The notes: generated by a model from the letters alone, not told the origin. A DNA stretch of 35,363 nt from Flavobacterium sp. SCGC AAA160-P02 (GCA_000383355.1 KB911103.1:1-35363); one strand, 5' to 3'; shown: positions 16,628 through 24,673, numbered from the stretch's first letter. Numbers and translations: made by a program.

Positions 16628-18237
16628 GATTCTTTACGATAATATTTTATTAATTTTTTTAAAATCATTTTATTTACTTCAACTTTATTATTAGCTCTAA
16701 GTTCTTGTATCCATTCTTTTTCTAAAGAAGTTTGAAAATCATTCATTACTTTTCCTTTAATAGTAGAAAAGTCTTTAGTTTCATAACTGTTTTTGTGTGA
16801 ATCAAAATAATTTTTTAAAGCTAACGTATCTGAAGAAATATTCCAGATTTTTTGCTGCATTAATTCAAAAAGCAATAAACCATCTTCATATTCTGCCAAA
16901 GTATTTGCGAAATCTGTATTTGTATTTACCAAATTTTCTTTAAAATAAACAAGTATTTCTGCATCAATAAATTTCTCAAATAAAACATCTAAAGGTTGCT
17001 GTCTTCTATTTAATATATAAGACACAAAATTACTTTGTCTAATATTTTTTTCGTTAATGGTTAAAAGAATATTTTGAAGAGAATCTTTTGGAATATTTCT
17101 GCTATTTTTACTAAAAACAACTTTCTTTGAAGAAGCTATTATTTTAATTGAATATTCTGATTTTAACCTGTTTAAAACAGCGTTATCAGATAACTTAGTT
17201 CTTCCAGATTTACGAACTTTCGTTGAGATTTCTTTTTCCATTTCGTCAAAAGAAAGTATTGGGTATTGTTTTAATAATTTAACGATATGCCATCCATATT
17301 TGGTTTTAAATGGAATGCTAAATTCACCAAGACTTGCTAAAGAAAATGAAGCTTCTTCAAATGTTTTAACCATTCTTCCAGAACCAAATCTAGGTAAAAC
17401 ACCTCCTTTATCTTTTGTTTTTCTATCGTTAGAGTATTGTTTAGCTACTGTATTAAAAATAGCACCATTTGTTAATTTAGAAAAAACTTCATCAACTTTT
17501 ATTTTTCCGTTAGCTGTAGTATCAGCAATTAGTATGTGAGCAACTTGTATTTCTCCTTTAGATATTCTAGAACCTGTTTTTTGTATAAAATGATATCCAT
17601 AACGAGTTTTAAAAGGCTCTGAAATATCACCTAAACTTGTCTTATATGCAGCGTCTTCAAAATCATATAACATTTTAAAGGCTGAAAAATATCCAAGATC
17701 TCCACCATTAGAAACAGCCGATGGATCTTCAGACACTTCCTTAGCTACTTTATCAAAAGGTTCACCAGCTAATATTCTATTTCTAGCTGCTATTATTTTG
17801 TTGTAAGGCTTTAAAGTATCTTCTGGTTTAAAATTTCTAGGGAGCTTAATTAATATATGACTGGCCCTAATTTCAGTTTTAGTTCTGTTATAGGCTTCTT
17901 TAATAAGAGAGTTTAAATAATTTTTGTCTTGAAGATAAGGAGCTATTAATTGGTTTTTATAAGTTTCAATTTCAGTTTTATACGATGTTAAAGTATCTAG
18001 CTTTATCTCATACGCTTCTTTTACTTTAAGTTTAAAATTAATAAATAAATTAAGATTTTTTTCTATGTCTTTTGCCTCTTCATTATCTATTGCACTTAAA
18101 TTTTTCTCATAAACTCTTTTAAAATCAGCAACAGTTATTTGTTCTCCGTTAATTGTAACAACGGTTTTTGTCTCTTTTTGTGAAAAAACACAAAAAATAT
18201 TGAATATGAATACTAGTAATAAAATTATTTTTCTCAT
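16624..18237 (-). CDS. Secreted peptidyl-prolyl isomerase with two parvulin domains
   Basis: 537 aa with a signal peptide (about 1-19). After a helical N-terminal region come two parvulin domains, about 125-220 (RASHILIKLP, SNGGDLGYFSAFKML, TRYGYHFIQK) and 230-320 (VAHILIAD, GGVLPRFGSG, TKYGWHIVK), then about 210 mostly helical residues. It is predicted to be a periplasmic foldase and chaperone for outer-membrane proteins. It is longer at the C-terminus than E. coli SurA and may be closer to the PpiD/PrsA style, but it has no membrane anchor. It lies 4 nt after the DUF493 gene and overlaps the lipoprotein gene by 4 nt. Confidence 0.88.
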   Translation of the reverse strand: MRKIILLLVFIFNIFCVFSQKETKTVVTINGEQITVADFKRVYEKNLSAIDNEEAKDIEKNLNLFINFKLKVKEAYEIKLDTLTSYKTEIETYKNQLIAPYLQDKNYLNSLIKEAYNRTKTEIRASHILIKLPRNFKPEDTLKPYNKIIAARNRILAGEPFDKVAKEVSEDPSAVSNGGDLGYFSAFKMLYDFEDAAYKTSLGDISEPFKTRYGYHFIQKTGSRISKGEIQVAHILIADTTANGKIKVDEVFSKLTNGAIFNTVAKQYSNDRKTKDKGGVLPRFGSGRMVKTFEEASFSLASLGEFSIPFKTKYGWHIVKLLKQYPILSFDEMEKEISTKVRKSGRTKLSDNAVLNRLKSEYSIKIIASSKKVVFSKNSRNIPKDSLQNILLTINEKNIRQSNFVSYILNRRQQPLDVLFEKFIDAEILVYFKENLVNTNTDFANTLAEYEDGLLLFELMQQKIWNISSDTLALKNYFDSHKNSYETKDFSTIKGKVMNDFQTSLEKEWIQELRANNKVEVNKMILKKLIKYYRKES

Positions 18238-18241
18238 GGGG

Positions 18242-18523
18242 TTATAGTGAAATGATTCCTTCTATTTTTTCTGCTTTCTTATAATATGAAATAACTTCAT
18301 CTGAAGTTGCTAGTTTTATAACTATAGAAATACTGTTATATTTTCCAGTCTTAGATTTTTTGATAGTAATAGAAGCTCCTTTATCATGGAATATTTCTTG
18401 TACTTGAGCAACTTTATCTCCTGCTACTGCTACTATAAATTTATACAAATAATCTGATGGAAACGTTGTTGTATCATCTAGCTTAGCTTTTAAGTTTTGA
18501 TAAAAATTATCTCTATCTTCCAT
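18242..18523 (-). CDS. DUF493 family protein (YbeD-like)
   Basis: 93 aa with the small alpha-beta fold of DUF493/YbeD. PSDYLYKFIVA, then VQEIFHDKGASITIKKSKTGKYNSISI, match the family pattern of a strand, helix and paired strands. Its function is not established; a ligand-binding regulatory fold has been proposed. It is the first gene of the minus-strand chaperone run (4-nt gap) and divergent from the AAA ATPase gene. Confidence 0.85.
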   Translation of the reverse strand: MEDRDNFYQNLKAKLDDTTTFPSDYLYKFIVAVAGDKVAQVQEIFHDKGASITIKKSKTGKYNSISIVIKLATSDEVISYYKKAEKIEGIISL

Positions 18524-18598
18524 TTTAGAATTTTTGCATTTATTATAACAAACAGCTACAAAACTACATCATTATATCATTATAATAAATTAATACTA

Positions 18599-18606
18599 TA
18601 TTTTTG
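18599..18606 (+). promoter_or_regulatory. -7 box directly before the AAA ATPase gene
   Basis: TATTTTTG fits TAnnTTTG and ends 4 nt before the ATG at 18611. This supports that start over the frame extension to 18497 and suggests a nearly leaderless transcript. The -33 region has no TTG. Confidence 0.4.
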
Positions 18607-18610
18607 TTTT

Positions 18611-19153
18611 ATGCAGAAAAAAATTGTGCTTATAGGAGGTCCCGGAACAGGTAAAACATCGGTATTAGATGAACTTAAAAGTAGGAGCTTTTTTTGTATT
18701 GAAGAAATTTCTAGAGAAATAACTGTTAAAGCACAGAAAGATGGAATAGAACAATTATTCTTAGAAGATCCCATTTTGTTTAGTAAATTATTAATGAAGG
18801 GAAGAGAAGAGCAATATCTTGAAGCAAGTAATTATAAGAATGATGTTGTTTTTTTTGATAGAGGACTTCCAGACATCCATGCATATATGGATTATACAAA
18901 TCAAGAATATCCTTCCTGTTTTAAAGAGAAAAGTTCACAGTTCAGATATGATTATGTCTTTCTTTTTAAACCTTGGAAAGAAATTTATATTTCAGATAAC
19001 GAACGGTATGAAACTTTTGAAGAATCTGTTATTATTAACACCTTTCTTAAAAAATCATACATAGAAATTGGCTATACTATTATAGAAGTTCCTTTTAAAA
19101 CCATAGGAGAAAGAGCAGATTTTATCCTTAATTGGCTCAAAATAAATGCATAA
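18611..19153 (+). CDS. AAA family ATPase (AAA_28-like, P-loop kinase fold)
   Basis: 180 aa from the ATG at 18611. The frame is open further upstream to 18497, but that part would overlap the divergent DUF493 gene and lacks conserved sequence. Walker A GGPGTGKTS (8-16) follows at once after the start. FFDRGLPDIHAYMDY is a Walker B-like element shared with NadR-type and AAA_28 proteins, and a FKPWKEIYISDNERYETFE lid segment follows. The fold suggests a nucleotide or small-molecule kinase; the substrate is unknown. Its stop overlaps the recQ-like start as TAATG. Confidence 0.8.
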   Translation: MQKKIVLIGGPGTGKTSVLDELKSRSFFCIEEISREITVKAQKDGIEQLFLEDPILFSKLLMKGREEQYLEASNYKNDVVFFDRGLPDIHAYMDYTNQEYPSCFKEKSSQFRYDYVFLFKPWKEIYISDNERYETFEESVIINTFLKKSYIEIGYTIIEVPFKTIGERADFILNWLKINA

Positions 19154-21039
19154 TGCTACCAAAAGAAATCTTACAAAAGTATTGGGGACATCATTCTTTT
19201 AGAAATTCGCAAGAAGAAATAATTGACGCTGTATTATGTAAAAAAGATGTAGTAGCTCTTCTTCCAACAGGAGCCGGGAAATCTTTATGTTATCAAATTC
19301 CTGCGCTAGTAAATGAAGGTATTTGTTTGGTTATCTCTCCTCTTATTTCTTTAATGAAAGATCAAACCGAGCAATTAGAAAAGAAAGGAATTAAAGCGTT
19401 AACAATTAAAAGTAACGCAACTACAGATGAAATAGTTTCTTTATTTGACAATCTTAAATTTGGTCGTTATAAGTTTTTATACATATCTCCAGAAAGATTA
19501 CAATCAGAGTTAATACTTCAAAAAATAAAAGAAATTTCTATTAATTTAATTGCTGTAGATGAAGCTCATTGTATTTCTGAATGGGGACACGATTTTAAAC
19601 CTTCTTATAGACTTATTAATAAAATAAGAGAAGTACTTCCCCAAATTAATATAATTGCTTTAACAGCAACAGCAACAAAAAAAGTGATTGTTGATATTGT
19701 AGAAAATTTAAGTCTAAAAAACGCTAGCATTTTTAAAAAATCTTTTTATAGAAAGAATCTAGCCTATCAAATTCATAGATCTGAAAATAAATTAGGTAGA
19801 CTCGAACAAATCTTCAAAAAAAACCCTTTCCCTACTATTGTATATGTAAATTCAAGAAAAAAAACAGAAGATATTTCTAACTTCATCAATACCAAAGGGT
19901 ATTCATCAACATTTTATCATGGTGGTATGACTCTAAATGAGAAGTCTAAAGCATTTGATTTATGGATGAAAGAAGATACGTTAATAATAGTAGCAACCAA
20001 TGCTTTTGGTATGGGAATAGACAAAGCAAATGTAAAAGTAGTTGTTCATTTAGATCTTCCAGCTAGTATAGAAAACTATGTTCAAGAGGCAGGAAGAGGA
20101 GGAAGAAATGGTGATAAATCCTTTTCTGTTGTTTTACAAAACGAGAATGATATTATTTCATATAAGAGCAATACCATTGAAAATATTCCAACAATTAAAG
20201 AAATTAAAGAAGTACATCAAAAGCTATATCAATATTTTCAAATTGCTAGAGGAGAACACATACAGGAGCCTTTTGATTTTAATTTTCTAGCTTTTTGTAG
20301 TCTATACAAACTAGCACACAAAAAAACAACCAATATTTTTCAAATTCTCAAAAAAAATGGAATTGTAGCACTACACCCTAAATTTAATCAAAAATCTAGC
20401 ATCCTATTTACAATTTCTAGCAGACAATTAATTAATTATAACTTTAATAGTAATCTTTCTGAAAAATTAATAAATTTTCTTATGAGAAGTTATGGAGGAG
20501 TTTTTCAAAAAGAAATAAAAATTAATGAATTTGATATTGCAAAAAAAATGCAACTAAATTCTATTAGCATTAGAGAAGAACTAAAGAAATTAGAGGAATC
20601 AAATATTCTATGTTATAATGAGGCTGGTTCTCACCAAGAATTACTATTCTTAGTTCCTAGAGAAGATGATATAACTATTAACAGCGTTTCAAAAACCATT
20701 CAAAATTATTTGACTCAACAAATAAAAAAATCAGAAGAGTTAATTTCTTTCATTAATAACAATAGTATTTGTAGAAATATTCAATTATTAAATTATTTTG
20801 GAGAAGATACCAAAACAACTTGCCAAATATGTGATGTATGTATTTCAGAAAAAAAAAACAATTCTAAAGATCTAAGTCAAAAAATAATTGCTGTTTTAAA
20901 AAAGCAAAAAGAAACTTCACAAGAAGAAATTATAGCACTTTTAAATACAGATGAAAAAACTATTTTAATACATTTGCGTTACTTACTTTCTATAGACAGT
21001 ATTGGCATTACAACTAATAATAAATTTTTTATTTCATGA
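19153..21039 (+). CDS. RecQ family ATP-dependent DNA helicase
   Basis: 628 aa from the ATG at 19153; an upstream TTG at 19132 is less likely because of the TAATG coupling with the ATPase stop. Helicase motifs are complete: FRNSQEEII (motif 0), LLPTGAGKS (37-44), DEAHCISEWGHDFKPSY (136-152), ALTATATKK, ATNAFGMGIDK and QEAGRGGRNG. The RecQ zinc cysteines are C540, C557, C560 and C563, with the same C-x16-C-x2-C-x2-C spacing as E. coli RecQ. They lie about 190 residues further downstream than in E. coli, after a winged-helix-like segment, and only 65 residues follow, so no HRDC domain is present. It unwinds recombination and repair intermediates. Confidence 0.92.
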   Translation: MLPKEILQKYWGHHSFRNSQEEIIDAVLCKKDVVALLPTGAGKSLCYQIPALVNEGICLVISPLISLMKDQTEQLEKKGIKALTIKSNATTDEIVSLFDNLKFGRYKFLYISPERLQSELILQKIKEISINLIAVDEAHCISEWGHDFKPSYRLINKIREVLPQINIIALTATATKKVIVDIVENLSLKNASIFKKSFYRKNLAYQIHRSENKLGRLEQIFKKNPFPTIVYVNSRKKTEDISNFINTKGYSSTFYHGGMTLNEKSKAFDLWMKEDTLIIVATNAFGMGIDKANVKVVVHLDLPASIENYVQEAGRGGRNGDKSFSVVLQNENDIISYKSNTIENIPTIKEIKEVHQKLYQYFQIARGEHIQEPFDFNFLAFCSLYKLAHKKTTNIFQILKKNGIVALHPKFNQKSSILFTISSRQLINYNFNSNLSEKLINFLMRSYGGVFQKEIKINEFDIAKKMQLNSISIREELKKLEESNILCYNEAGSHQELLFLVPREDDITINSVSKTIQNYLTQQIKKSEELISFINNNSICRNIQLLNYFGEDTKTTCQICDVCISEKKNNSKDLSQKIIAVLKKQKETSQEEIIALLNTDEKTILIHLRYLLSIDSIGITTNNKFFIS

Positions 21040-21977
21040 GAGATCTTCGAATAGTTTTTATGGGAACTCCAGATTTTGCCGTAGCAATACTTAAAAGGTT
21101 GGTAGAAGACAACTATACTATTGTAGGTGTTGTTACTGCTCCAGATAAACCAGCAGGAAGAGGTAGAAAAATAACTGAATCTGCAGTAAAAAAATATGCT
21201 AAAGAACAAAACCTATTTCTGCTTCAGCCCACTAATCTTAAAAGCAACGACTTTATAAATAAGTTAAAAGAGGTAAAAGCAACCCTACAGGTTATAGTAG
21301 CTTTTAGAATGCTGCCGAAAATTGTCTGGGAAATACCTATATATGGTTCTTTTAATTTACATGCCTCATTACTGCCATCATATAGAGGTGCTGCTCCAAT
21401 TCATTGGGCTATCATAAATGGTGAAGAGAAAACAGGAGTTACCACATTTTTTATTGATGAAAAAATAGATACTGGTGAAATTATTCTTCAAAAAGAAATT
21501 TTAATACACAAAGATGAAATTGTAGGAGAGTTACATGATAGACTCATGATTTTAGGCGCATCATTAGTTTCAGAAACAGTATCTAACATCAGAGATAATA
21601 AAGTTAGTACTCAAAAACAACCTAAAATAGATATAAAGATAGCTCCAAAGCTTTTTCCAGAAAATTGTAAAATTAATTGGGAAGATTCTTTAGATTCTAT
21701 ATACAATCATATAAGAGGCTTAAATCCTTTTCCAGCTGCGTGGTCTGAAATGAATAATGACGGCATTACCACTGTAAAAATATACAAGGTTAGAAAAGAA
21801 AAAACAGATCATACAGAAATTATTAAAACAATTACAACATCTAAAGAGGAAATTAAAATAGCTGTAAAAGGTGGTTATATACATATAGACCAACTAAAGA
21901 TTTCTGGAAAGAAAAAGTTAGACAGTAAAAGTCTCTTAAACGGCTATACTTTTTCATCTAATGCTGAAATGCTCTAA
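21036..21977 (+). CDS. fmt: Methionyl-tRNA formyltransferase
   Basis: 313 aa. It transfers a formyl group from 10-formyl-tetrahydrofolate to initiator Met-tRNA. The N-terminal RIVFMGTPDFAVAIL and the TAPDKPAGRGRK loop are family signatures. The active-site block FNLHASLLPSYRGAAPIHWA includes the catalytic Asn-His, and the conserved GVTTFFIDEKIDTGEI with its Asp follows. The C-terminal RNA-binding domain begins near residue 205. It starts inside the recQ-like stop (ATGA, 4-nt overlap), so the AAA ATPase, RecQ and Fmt genes form one unit. Confidence 0.96.
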   Translation: MRDLRIVFMGTPDFAVAILKRLVEDNYTIVGVVTAPDKPAGRGRKITESAVKKYAKEQNLFLLQPTNLKSNDFINKLKEVKATLQVIVAFRMLPKIVWEIPIYGSFNLHASLLPSYRGAAPIHWAIINGEEKTGVTTFFIDEKIDTGEIILQKEILIHKDEIVGELHDRLMILGASLVSETVSNIRDNKVSTQKQPKIDIKIAPKLFPENCKINWEDSLDSIYNHIRGLNPFPAAWSEMNNDGITTVKIYKVRKEKTDHTEIIKTITTSKEEIKIAVKGGYIHIDQLKISGKKKLDSKSLLNGYTFSSNAEML

Positions 21978-22082
21978 AGCCTTTAGTAACGCTACATCTG
22001 TAGTTTTCTCTTGAAAAACAGGCTCCTTATTAACAATTTACATAGTTTTATTAACAAAAAGGCTTTTTTTAGAGGCGTAAAC

Positions 22083-22112
22083 TTGCATAAGGCCTTAATC
22101 CGTCTATATTTG
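22083..22112 (+). promoter_or_regulatory. HU gene promoter (TTG-N19-TATATTTG)
   Basis: TTG at 22083-22085 and TATATTTG at 22105-22112 are separated by 19 nt, an excellent match to the Bacteroidota primary sigma consensus. The transcript would start near 22116, about 40 nt before the HU ATG. The 181-bp gap between fmt and HU holds only this promoter. Confidence 0.8.
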
Positions 22113-22158
22113 TTAAGCATATATGCAAACAAAACAATTAATTTAAAAACTAATTATT

Positions 22159-22431
22159 ATGAACAAATCAGATTTAATCGATGCAATGGCTGCTGATGCA
22201 GGAATTTCAAAAGCAGCAGCAAAGGCGGCTTTAGAGTCAGTAACTTCAAATGTAACTTCTACTTTAAAATCAGGTGGAAAAGTTGCTTTAGTTGGTTGGG
22301 GAACTTGGTCAGTTTCTAGAAGAGCTGCAAGAAATGGAAGAAATCCACAAACTGGTGCAGAAATTAAAATTGCTGCAAAAAATGTTGTTAAATTTAAAGC
22401 TGGAGCTGGTTTAAGCGGTGCTGTAAACTAA
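22159..22431 (+). CDS. HU family DNA-binding protein
   Basis: 90 aa, the standard HU length. [20 protein letters not shown] and [20 protein letters not shown] form the dimerisation helices, and the DNA-binding arm contains [16 protein letters not shown] with the intercalating proline in RNPQTG. It is a nucleoid protein that bends DNA, probably a homodimer. The gene stands alone with its own strong promoter and terminator, and its codons look favoured, as expected for an abundant protein. Confidence 0.95.
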   Translation: MNKSDLIDAMAADAGISKAAAKAALESVTSNVTSTLKSGGKVALVGWGTWSVSRRAARNGRNPQTGAEIKIAAKNVVKFKAGAGLSGAVN

Positions 22432-22445
22432 TAACTTTTTTATCA

Positions 22446-22480
22446 AAAAAAAAGCCTTCTTATTAAAGAAGGTTTTTTTT
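22446..22480 (+). terminator. Rho-independent terminator of the HU gene
   Basis: CCTTCTT (22455-22461), loop ATTA, AAGAAGG (22466-22472), then eight T. An A run on the left can extend the stem after a one-base bulge. Confidence 0.85.
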
Positions 22481-22516
22481 ATTTACTTATTTTTTTTATA
22501 TTTAAGAAAAAAGGTA

Positions 22517-23074
22517 TTGTCTATCTTAAAACTACTTAAAGGAAACTTATTAATAGCCGAACCATCTATTTTACATGATGATTCTTTTAATAGATCTATT
22601 ATTTTACTAACTGAACATAATGAAAAAAGTTCGGTTGGGTTTATATTAAACAGACCTCTTGACTATACCATTAAAGATCTTATTCCTGAAATTGATTGTT
22701 CTTTTAAAATATACCAAGGAGGTCCGGTAGAACAAGATAATCTATATTTTATTCACAAAATACCCGAATTAATTCCAGACAGTATGCAGGTAAGTGAACA
22801 TATATATTGGGGCGGAAACTTTGAGTCTCTAAAAATTCTATTACAAGAAAAAGAAATAAAAAACACTGAAATTCGTTTTTTCTTGGGATATTCTGGGTGG
22901 GCTAAAGTTCAATTAGAGGAGGAAATCTCTAATAATTCTTGGTTTGTTTCAGAAAACGATTTTGAAAATATTTTATCTGCCGATAATAAAACACTTTGGA
23001 AAAATAAATTAATGCAAAAAGGTGGTGAATATAAAATTTGGGCCAATGCTCCAAATGATATCAATTTAAACTAA
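22517..23074 (+). CDS. YqgE/AlgH family protein
   Basis: 185 aa starting at TTG. The text after it (SILKLLKGNLLIAEPSI) falls exactly at the usual family N-terminus, and no ATG or GTG exists in frame upstream before the HU terminator, so the TTG start is well supported. Conserved blocks are SFNRSIILLTEH, SVGFILNRPL, IYQGGPVEQDNLYFIH and RFFLGYSGWAKVQLEEE. It is soluble, and its molecular role is unsettled. It ends one base before the stop of the convergent class IV aminotransferase gene, with no hairpin between. Confidence 0.9.
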   Translation: MSILKLLKGNLLIAEPSILHDDSFNRSIILLTEHNEKSSVGFILNRPLDYTIKDLIPEIDCSFKIYQGGPVEQDNLYFIHKIPELIPDSMQVSEHIYWGGNFESLKILLQEKEIKNTEIRFFLGYSGWAKVQLEEEISNNSWFVSENDFENILSADNKTLWKNKLMQKGGEYKIWANAPNDINLN

Positions 23075-23908
23075 TTACTTGCTAGTTAATTCTAAAATAT
23101 TAAAACTCATAGCAAGCTTTTTAGAGACGTCTGTAGAAAACTCTTTTTTTCTGTAATTGGTAATTGGTTGAATTCCTATGATAGAATTTGTTATAAAAAC
23201 TTCATCTGCTTTTTGAATCTCAAAAGGTGAAATTATAGCTTCTTCTAAAGTATAATTATTAGAAGAAGTAATTACACTAATTACTTTCTCTCTTGCAATA
23301 CCTTTAAGGCAACCTTCTGTTAATGGTGGTGTTTTAATGAGAGTTCCTTTTATTAAAAAAAGAGATGCATTTGTTACTTCTACAACACCTTTTCGTTCAT
23401 TTAAAAGAATGCAATTATCTAGCTCATTTTCTTTTGCATAAATACTAGCTAGCGTGTGTATTAACTTATTATTAGTTTTTACAGTAGATAAATGTCCAGA
23501 GTACATATAAAAATCTTTAAATAAATCTACTTTGTATGAGGCCTTTGTTGAGTATTCTATTTCTTGTGATTCAATTAAGTAATCAATTTCATTGGTGTTT
23601 GGAGTATAAAAGCCTCCATCCTTTCTTGTGACAGAAAGCCTAGCCCTTGTATTCTTATTGTGTTCATTAACTGAAACTGTTTTTAATATTTGCTCTTCTA
23701 GAAACTCCAAAGTAAAATTCATAGGAATATTCATACGCAGCATTCTCATAGAAGCCATTAATCTAAAATAATGTTCTTCCCAAAAAACAAGTTTTCCATG
23801 AACAACTTTTATAGTTTCAAAAACTGAATCTCCATATTTAAAAGCTCTATTGTTTGGAGTAATTTTTACATCATCAAAAGCTACTAAGTTGCCATTATAG
23901 TTCAACAT
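23075..23908 (-). CDS. Class IV aminotransferase (BCAT / aminodeoxychorismate lyase fold)
   Basis: 277 aa. The N-terminal NRAFKYGDSVFETIKV is typical of fold-type IV PLP enzymes. The PLP lysine is probably the K of TVKTNNKL (about residue 160), followed by ASIYAKENELDNCILLNE and VVEVTNASLFLIKG with the catalytic-site Glu. TPPLTEGCLKGIARE binds the cofactor phosphate. The sequence alone does not separate 4-amino-4-deoxychorismate lyase (folate synthesis) from a branched-chain or D-amino acid aminotransferase. The nearby fmt gene needs folate, but that is weak support. Confidence 0.85.
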   Translation of the reverse strand: MLNYNGNLVAFDDVKITPNNRAFKYGDSVFETIKVVHGKLVFWEEHYFRLMASMRMLRMNIPMNFTLEFLEEQILKTVSVNEHNKNTRARLSVTRKDGGFYTPNTNEIDYLIESQEIEYSTKASYKVDLFKDFYMYSGHLSTVKTNNKLIHTLASIYAKENELDNCILLNERKGVVEVTNASLFLIKGTLIKTPPLTEGCLKGIAREKVISVITSSNNYTLEEAIISPFEIQKADEVFITNSIIGIQPITNYRKKEFSTDVSKKLAMSFNILELTSK

Positions 23909-23938
23909 TCAAATTATTTTTTGGATCTAAATATTTTA

Positions 23939-23946
23939 CAAATTTA
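23939..23946 (-). promoter_or_regulatory. -7 box of the class IV aminotransferase gene
   Basis: The minus strand reads TAAATTTG, a TAnnTTTG match, 30 nt before the start codon and just downstream of the START-like gene's terminator. No -33 TTG is evident. Confidence 0.45.
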
Positions 23947-23969
23947 CGAGAATTAGAGCGGTTTGTATA

Positions 23970-24005
23970 AAAAAATAGCTTTGGATTTTACCCAAAGCTA
24001 TTTTA
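23970..24005 (-). terminator. Terminator of the START-like gene
   Basis: A 13-bp perfect stem, 23972-23984 with 23992-24004, and a 7-nt loop. On the minus strand it ends in a run of U, and it lies about 20 nt past the START-like stop. Confidence 0.85.
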
Positions 24006-24023
24006 AATGATATTTACTATTTC

Positions 24024-24404
24024 TTATGCGCCTATTCTATGTTTTAATTCATCTATTTGATTTTCCCATAGCATTTTTGATTCTTCAACTTCATCTTCTT
24101 CAGCAAAATCTGTAACCATCAAAGAAACATCTTTTGTAATTTCATCTACTTGAATTCTAAATTCAAAATAACTTTCATCATCTCCACTTTCAATCCATTT
24201 GTATCTTGCTTTCTCTCCGTTCTTTTTTGAAATAATTGTGGCTTGTTCTTCAGAATCATCCCAATAAAAAGTAATAACTTTTCCTCTAGAATTTGCTTTG
24301 TCAGCAAACCATTCCTCTAAGCCAGAAGGAGTTGAGAAGTGCTGATATAACATACTAGGGGAAGCATGAATTGGAAATTCTATTTCGAATTTAACTTTAT
24401 TCAT
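24024..24404 (-). CDS. START-like domain (AHSA1/SRPBCC-type) protein
   Basis: 126 aa, a whole single domain. FPIHASPSMLYQHFSTPSGLEEWFADKA is the usual opening of the START/Bet v1-like fold, with WDDSEEQATIISKK strands and a C-terminal helix (MLWENQIDELKHRIG). Such proteins form a hydrophobic cavity, but the ligand is unknown. It is monocistronic, with a hairpin terminator behind it and tRNA-Met divergent in front. Confidence 0.85.
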   Translation of the reverse strand: MNKVKFEIEFPIHASPSMLYQHFSTPSGLEEWFADKANSRGKVITFYWDDSEEQATIISKKNGEKARYKWIESGDDESYFEFRIQVDEITKDVSLMVTDFAEEDEVEESKMLWENQIDELKHRIGA

Positions 24405-24503
24405 AGTTTCATTTATTATTTGCGAGGATAGAAGACCAATTTTACTACTATCATCATGCCAATATAGGTATTATATCTAGTTAAAAAAAATTAAAAACAC
24501 ACC

Positions 24504-24533
24504 TTGCAGTACTGTAAAATTCAATTATATTTG
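24504..24533 (+). promoter_or_regulatory. tRNA-Met promoter (TTG-N19-TATATTTG)
   Basis: TTG at 24504-24506 and TATATTTG at 24526-24533 have a 19-nt spacer. The box is followed by CAGC and ends 15 nt before the tRNA. Confidence 0.8.
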
Positions 24534-24548
24534 CAGCCTCATAACCAA

Positions 24549-24622
24549 GGCGAGGTAGCTCAGTTGGTTAGAGCGCAGGATTCATAACCCTGAGGTCACG
24601 GGTTCAACTCCCGTCTTCGCTA
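24549..24622 (+). tRNA. tRNA-Met(CAT), elongator type
   Basis: 74 nt cloverleaf. The acceptor GGCGAGG pairs with CTTCGCT using G-U at 1-72 and 6-67. The D arm GCTC/GAGC, the anticodon loop TTCATAA and the T arm ACGGG-TTCAACT-CCCGT are clear. CCA is not encoded. A paired first base pair and the absence of a GGG/CCC initiator anticodon stem argue against the initiator. The last anticodon-stem pair (CAGGA against CCCTG) is A-C, an oddity. A lysidine-modified tRNA-Ile(CAT) cannot be excluded from sequence alone. Confidence 0.9.
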
Positions 24623-24627
24623 CAATC

Positions 24628-24658
24628 AAAAGTCGAGTTTTTAACTCGGCTTTTTTTT
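24628..24658 (+). terminator. Terminator of tRNA-Met
   Basis: AGTCGAGTT (24631-24639), loop TTT, AACTCGGCT (24643-24651) with one T-G pair, then seven more T. It also lies just past the stop of the convergent hydrolase gene. Confidence 0.85.
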
Positions 24659-24673
24659 ATCTTTTTTTTTGTT

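Noticed and set aside
16305..16694. 129-codon plus-strand frame
   Set aside because: It is antisense across two overlapping chaperone genes, and its hydrophobic look comes from AT-rich sequence.
18497..18610. N-terminal extension of the AAA ATPase
   Set aside because: It overlaps the divergent DUF493 gene; the P-loop directly after the ATG at 18611 and the -7 box favour the shorter form.
22011..22196. 61-codon frame in front of HU
   Set aside because: It starts at TTG, runs through the HU promoter and into the HU gene in another frame, and has no conserved character.
24549..24622. Initiator tRNA or tRNA-Ile(CAT) in place of elongator tRNA-Met
   Set aside because: It lacks the initiator's unpaired 1-72 and GC-rich anticodon stem. 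Ile cannot be fully excluded but the overall sequence fits elongator Met better.
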